Source: CAZVBV01 sp964509975 (GTDB lineage: Bacteria; Patescibacteriota; Gracilibacteria; UBA4473). Taken from it: a stretch of 6,629 bases of DNA. The stretch is taken from assembly GCA_964509975.1 (NCBI GenBank), contig CAZDZO010000035.1, positions 1 to 6,629 on the forward strand, in the 5' to 3' direction. Shown one piece after another: positions 6,053 to 6,629 of this stretch; within the stretch, counting starts at the first letter, position 1, and the number at the start of each line of letters is the position of its first letter. The notes under the pieces were generated by a model. The model had not been told where the DNA came from, ran no database searches, and saw only the letters and a program-made list of their open reading frames with translations. A program made the translations under genes and the position numbers.

Positions 6053-6382
6053 CTATTGTGCCTCGACCAGAATGTTTTTTATTTTATCATTTTCAACGTT
6101 CACTTTTGCCTGAAGTACTTGCACCACTTCCGCATTTTCATCTTGCACTCGAAATTCATACACAAAGTAAAAACAATTTAAACAGGATGCTGGCATTATT
6201 TTCACTTCCTCAAGGTGAGATCCACCATCTCTATACTCTGGTAATGTTTTTATTCGTTCTTGAATACGTTCGCGAAGTTCATCATCCATCAAAACCGTTT
6301 CTTCTTGTGGAACGGAAGAAAGTGAACACCCACTCAAAAAAGTCGTGCCCAAAAAAGCGAATGTAATGAGAAAGCTTTTCAT
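6053..6382 (-). CDS. Small predicted lipoprotein with CxxC motif
   Basis: This is a 109-aa predicted lipoprotein that I do not recognise. The signal sequence MKSFLITFAFLGTTF leads to the lipobox LSGC with lipidated Cys19. A charged helical segment follows (DDELRERIQERIKTLPEYRDGG, about 33-54). The rest is beta-rich: EVKIMPASCLNCFYFVYEFRVQD (59-81), then VVQVLQAKVNVENDKIKNILVEAQ. Cys67 and Cys70 form a CxxC pair (CLNC), which outside the membrane would be either a disulfide or a metal/redox site. The fold could be a small alpha-plus-beta domain of the PepSY or cystatin kind, but this is a guess from the pattern alone. The start is supported by a -10 box six bases upstream that places the transcript start on the A of the ATG. 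The gene lies just downstream of the tRNA-Glu terminator on the same strand. Confidence 0.75.
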   Translation of the reverse strand: MKSFLITFAFLGTTFLSGCSLSSVPQEETVLMDDELRERIQERIKTLPEYRDGGSHLEEVKIMPASCLNCFYFVYEFRVQDENAEVVQVLQAKVNVENDKIKNILVEAQ

Positions 6383-6388
6383 AAGAAG

Positions 6389-6394
6389 AGTATA
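6389..6394 (-). promoter_or_regulatory. -10 box of the CxxC lipoprotein gene, leaderless start
   Basis: TATACT on the minus strand (five of six matches) ends six bases before the ATG, so the predicted transcript start is the A of the ATG at 6382. The -35 position at 17-nt spacing falls on TTCCCC (6412-6417), inside the copied tRNA 3' sequence, and is weak. Confidence 0.5.
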
Positions 6395-6402
6395 TTCATT
6401 AA

Positions 6403-6418
6403 TAGCGCCAAGGGGAAT
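6403..6418 (-). repeat. 16-bp copy of the tRNA-Glu 3' end
   Basis: The minus strand reads ATTCCCCTTGGCGCTA, identical to 6565-6580 in the tRNA-Glu (part of the T arm, the 3' acceptor strand and the discriminator base). It lies 162 nt from the tRNA copy in the same orientation. A further piece of the tRNA T loop and stem, GGGGTTCGAT, occurs at 6477-6486. Confidence 0.8.
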
Positions 6419-6443
6419 ACTTCGTGACTTCGTCGTTCGCGAT

Positions 6444-6519
6444 TTGTGAGCAAGCTCCCATCGCTCACTTCCTCGTATCGAACCCCACTCTTCGAGTTAC
6501 GAGGTTCTCTTGCTCATAA
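6444..6519. other. Nested inverted repeats in the tRNA-lipoprotein spacer
   Basis: TTGTGAGCAAG (6444-6454) can pair fully with CTTGCTCATAA (6509-6519) in a plus-strand RNA, using one G-U pair. Inside it, CCTCGTATCGAA (6471-6482) pairs with TTCGA(GT)TACGAGG (6491-6504), leaving a 2-nt bulge. A competing hairpin GTGAGC/GCTCAC uses 6446-6451 and 6463-6468. No promoter or reading frame was found that would explain it. Confidence 0.45.
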
Positions 6520-6557
6520 AAAAAGTGCGCTATACCGCTCCGCGGTACACCACACTT
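6518..6557 (-). terminator. Strong intrinsic terminator of tRNA-Glu
   Basis: On the minus strand a hairpin with arms AAGTGTGGTGTACCGC and GCGGTATAGCGCACTT closes a three-base GGA loop. It has one G-G mismatch and two G-U pairs. The stem runs straight into seven T residues (complement of 6518-6524). It begins about 4 nt after the tRNA 3' CCA, so it should end the tRNA transcript before the lipoprotein gene. Confidence 0.9.
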
Positions 6558-6561
6558 GTTT

Positions 6562-6629
6562 TGGTAGCGCCAAGGGGAATCGAACCCCTGTTACCAGGAT
6601 GAAAACCTGGCGTCCTAACCACTAGACGA
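6562..6629 (-). tRNA. tRNA-Glu (anticodon UUC), 5' end cut by window
   Basis: Read on the minus strand from the window edge, the sequence starts at tRNA position 8 (TC, then the D arm GTCTAGTGGTTAGGAC). The anticodon stem CCAGG/CCTGG encloses the loop TTTTCAT, giving anticodon UUC at 6601-6603. A four-base variable loop (TAAC) and the T arm AGGGG-TTCGATT-CCCCT follow. The 3' acceptor strand TGGCGCT, discriminator A and an encoded CCA (6562-6564) finish the gene. The first seven bases, the 5' acceptor strand, lie beyond the window and should read AGCGCCA or a near match. The D arm and variable loop agree with bacterial tRNA-Glu. A terminator follows at once. Confidence 0.96.

Noticed and set aside
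6058..6366. A 102-codon plus-strand frame opposite the CxxC lipoprotein gene
   Set aside because: It mirrors a minus-strand gene with a clear lipobox and promoter; its own translation has no domain, signal or start context.
1..6629. CRISPR array, insertion sequence, prophage or toxin-antitoxin genes
   Set aside because: No regularly spaced repeats, transposase, integrase, phage protein or paired small genes are visible on either strand.

Overview
The window looks like a piece of a bacterial chromosome, most probably from the Candidate Phyla Radiation (Patescibacteria). This is an inference. It rests on the low-to-middling GC content, several short secreted or lipid-anchored proteins with no recognisable family, a thrombospondin type 3 repeat surface protein, a V/A-type ATPase subunit, and the near absence of Shine-Dalgarno sites. 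The genetic code is standard: at least two genes end in TGA and no conserved protein needs TGA as a sense codon. A lineage below phylum cannot be fixed from this sequence.

Layout. Bases 1-1726 (+): the 3' part of a V/A-type ATPase subunit D gene, then a membrane-anchored protein with calcium-binding-type TSP3 repeats, probably the tail of the ATPase operon. Bases 1899-2486 (+): clpP behind its own promoter. Bases 2487-2641: a short intergenic region between convergent genes that holds a REP-like hairpin, a near-perfect 30-bp palindrome and what looks like the leftover 3' end of a second clpP. Bases 2642-6382 (all -): a Cys-rich lipoprotein, rpiB, a GT4 glycosyltransferase, an FN3-like lipoprotein with a Glu-rich tail, and a small CxxC lipoprotein. 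Bases 6383-6561: a structured intergenic region with a broken copy of a tRNA 3' end and a strong terminator. Bases 6562-6629 (-): tRNA-Glu(UUC), cut by the window edge.

How the genes relate. They are mostly housekeeping functions (proton/sodium-pumping ATPase, protein turnover, pentose phosphate isomerisation, tRNA-Glu) mixed with envelope functions (three lipoproteins, one anchored surface protein, one sugar transferase). Most minus-strand genes appear to be transcribed singly from their own promoters rather than as one operon.

The most interesting signals are: (1) -10 boxes lying 6-9 nt before the ATG in four genes, which predicts leaderless or almost leaderless mRNAs; (2) a 102-bp unit bounded by 17-bp inverted repeats, each holding the 12-bp palindrome AAGTCCGGACTT, between the glycosyltransferase gene and rpiB; (3) the clpP tail echo; (4) a split second copy of the tRNA-Glu 3' end. 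I see no complete new multi-gene system here.
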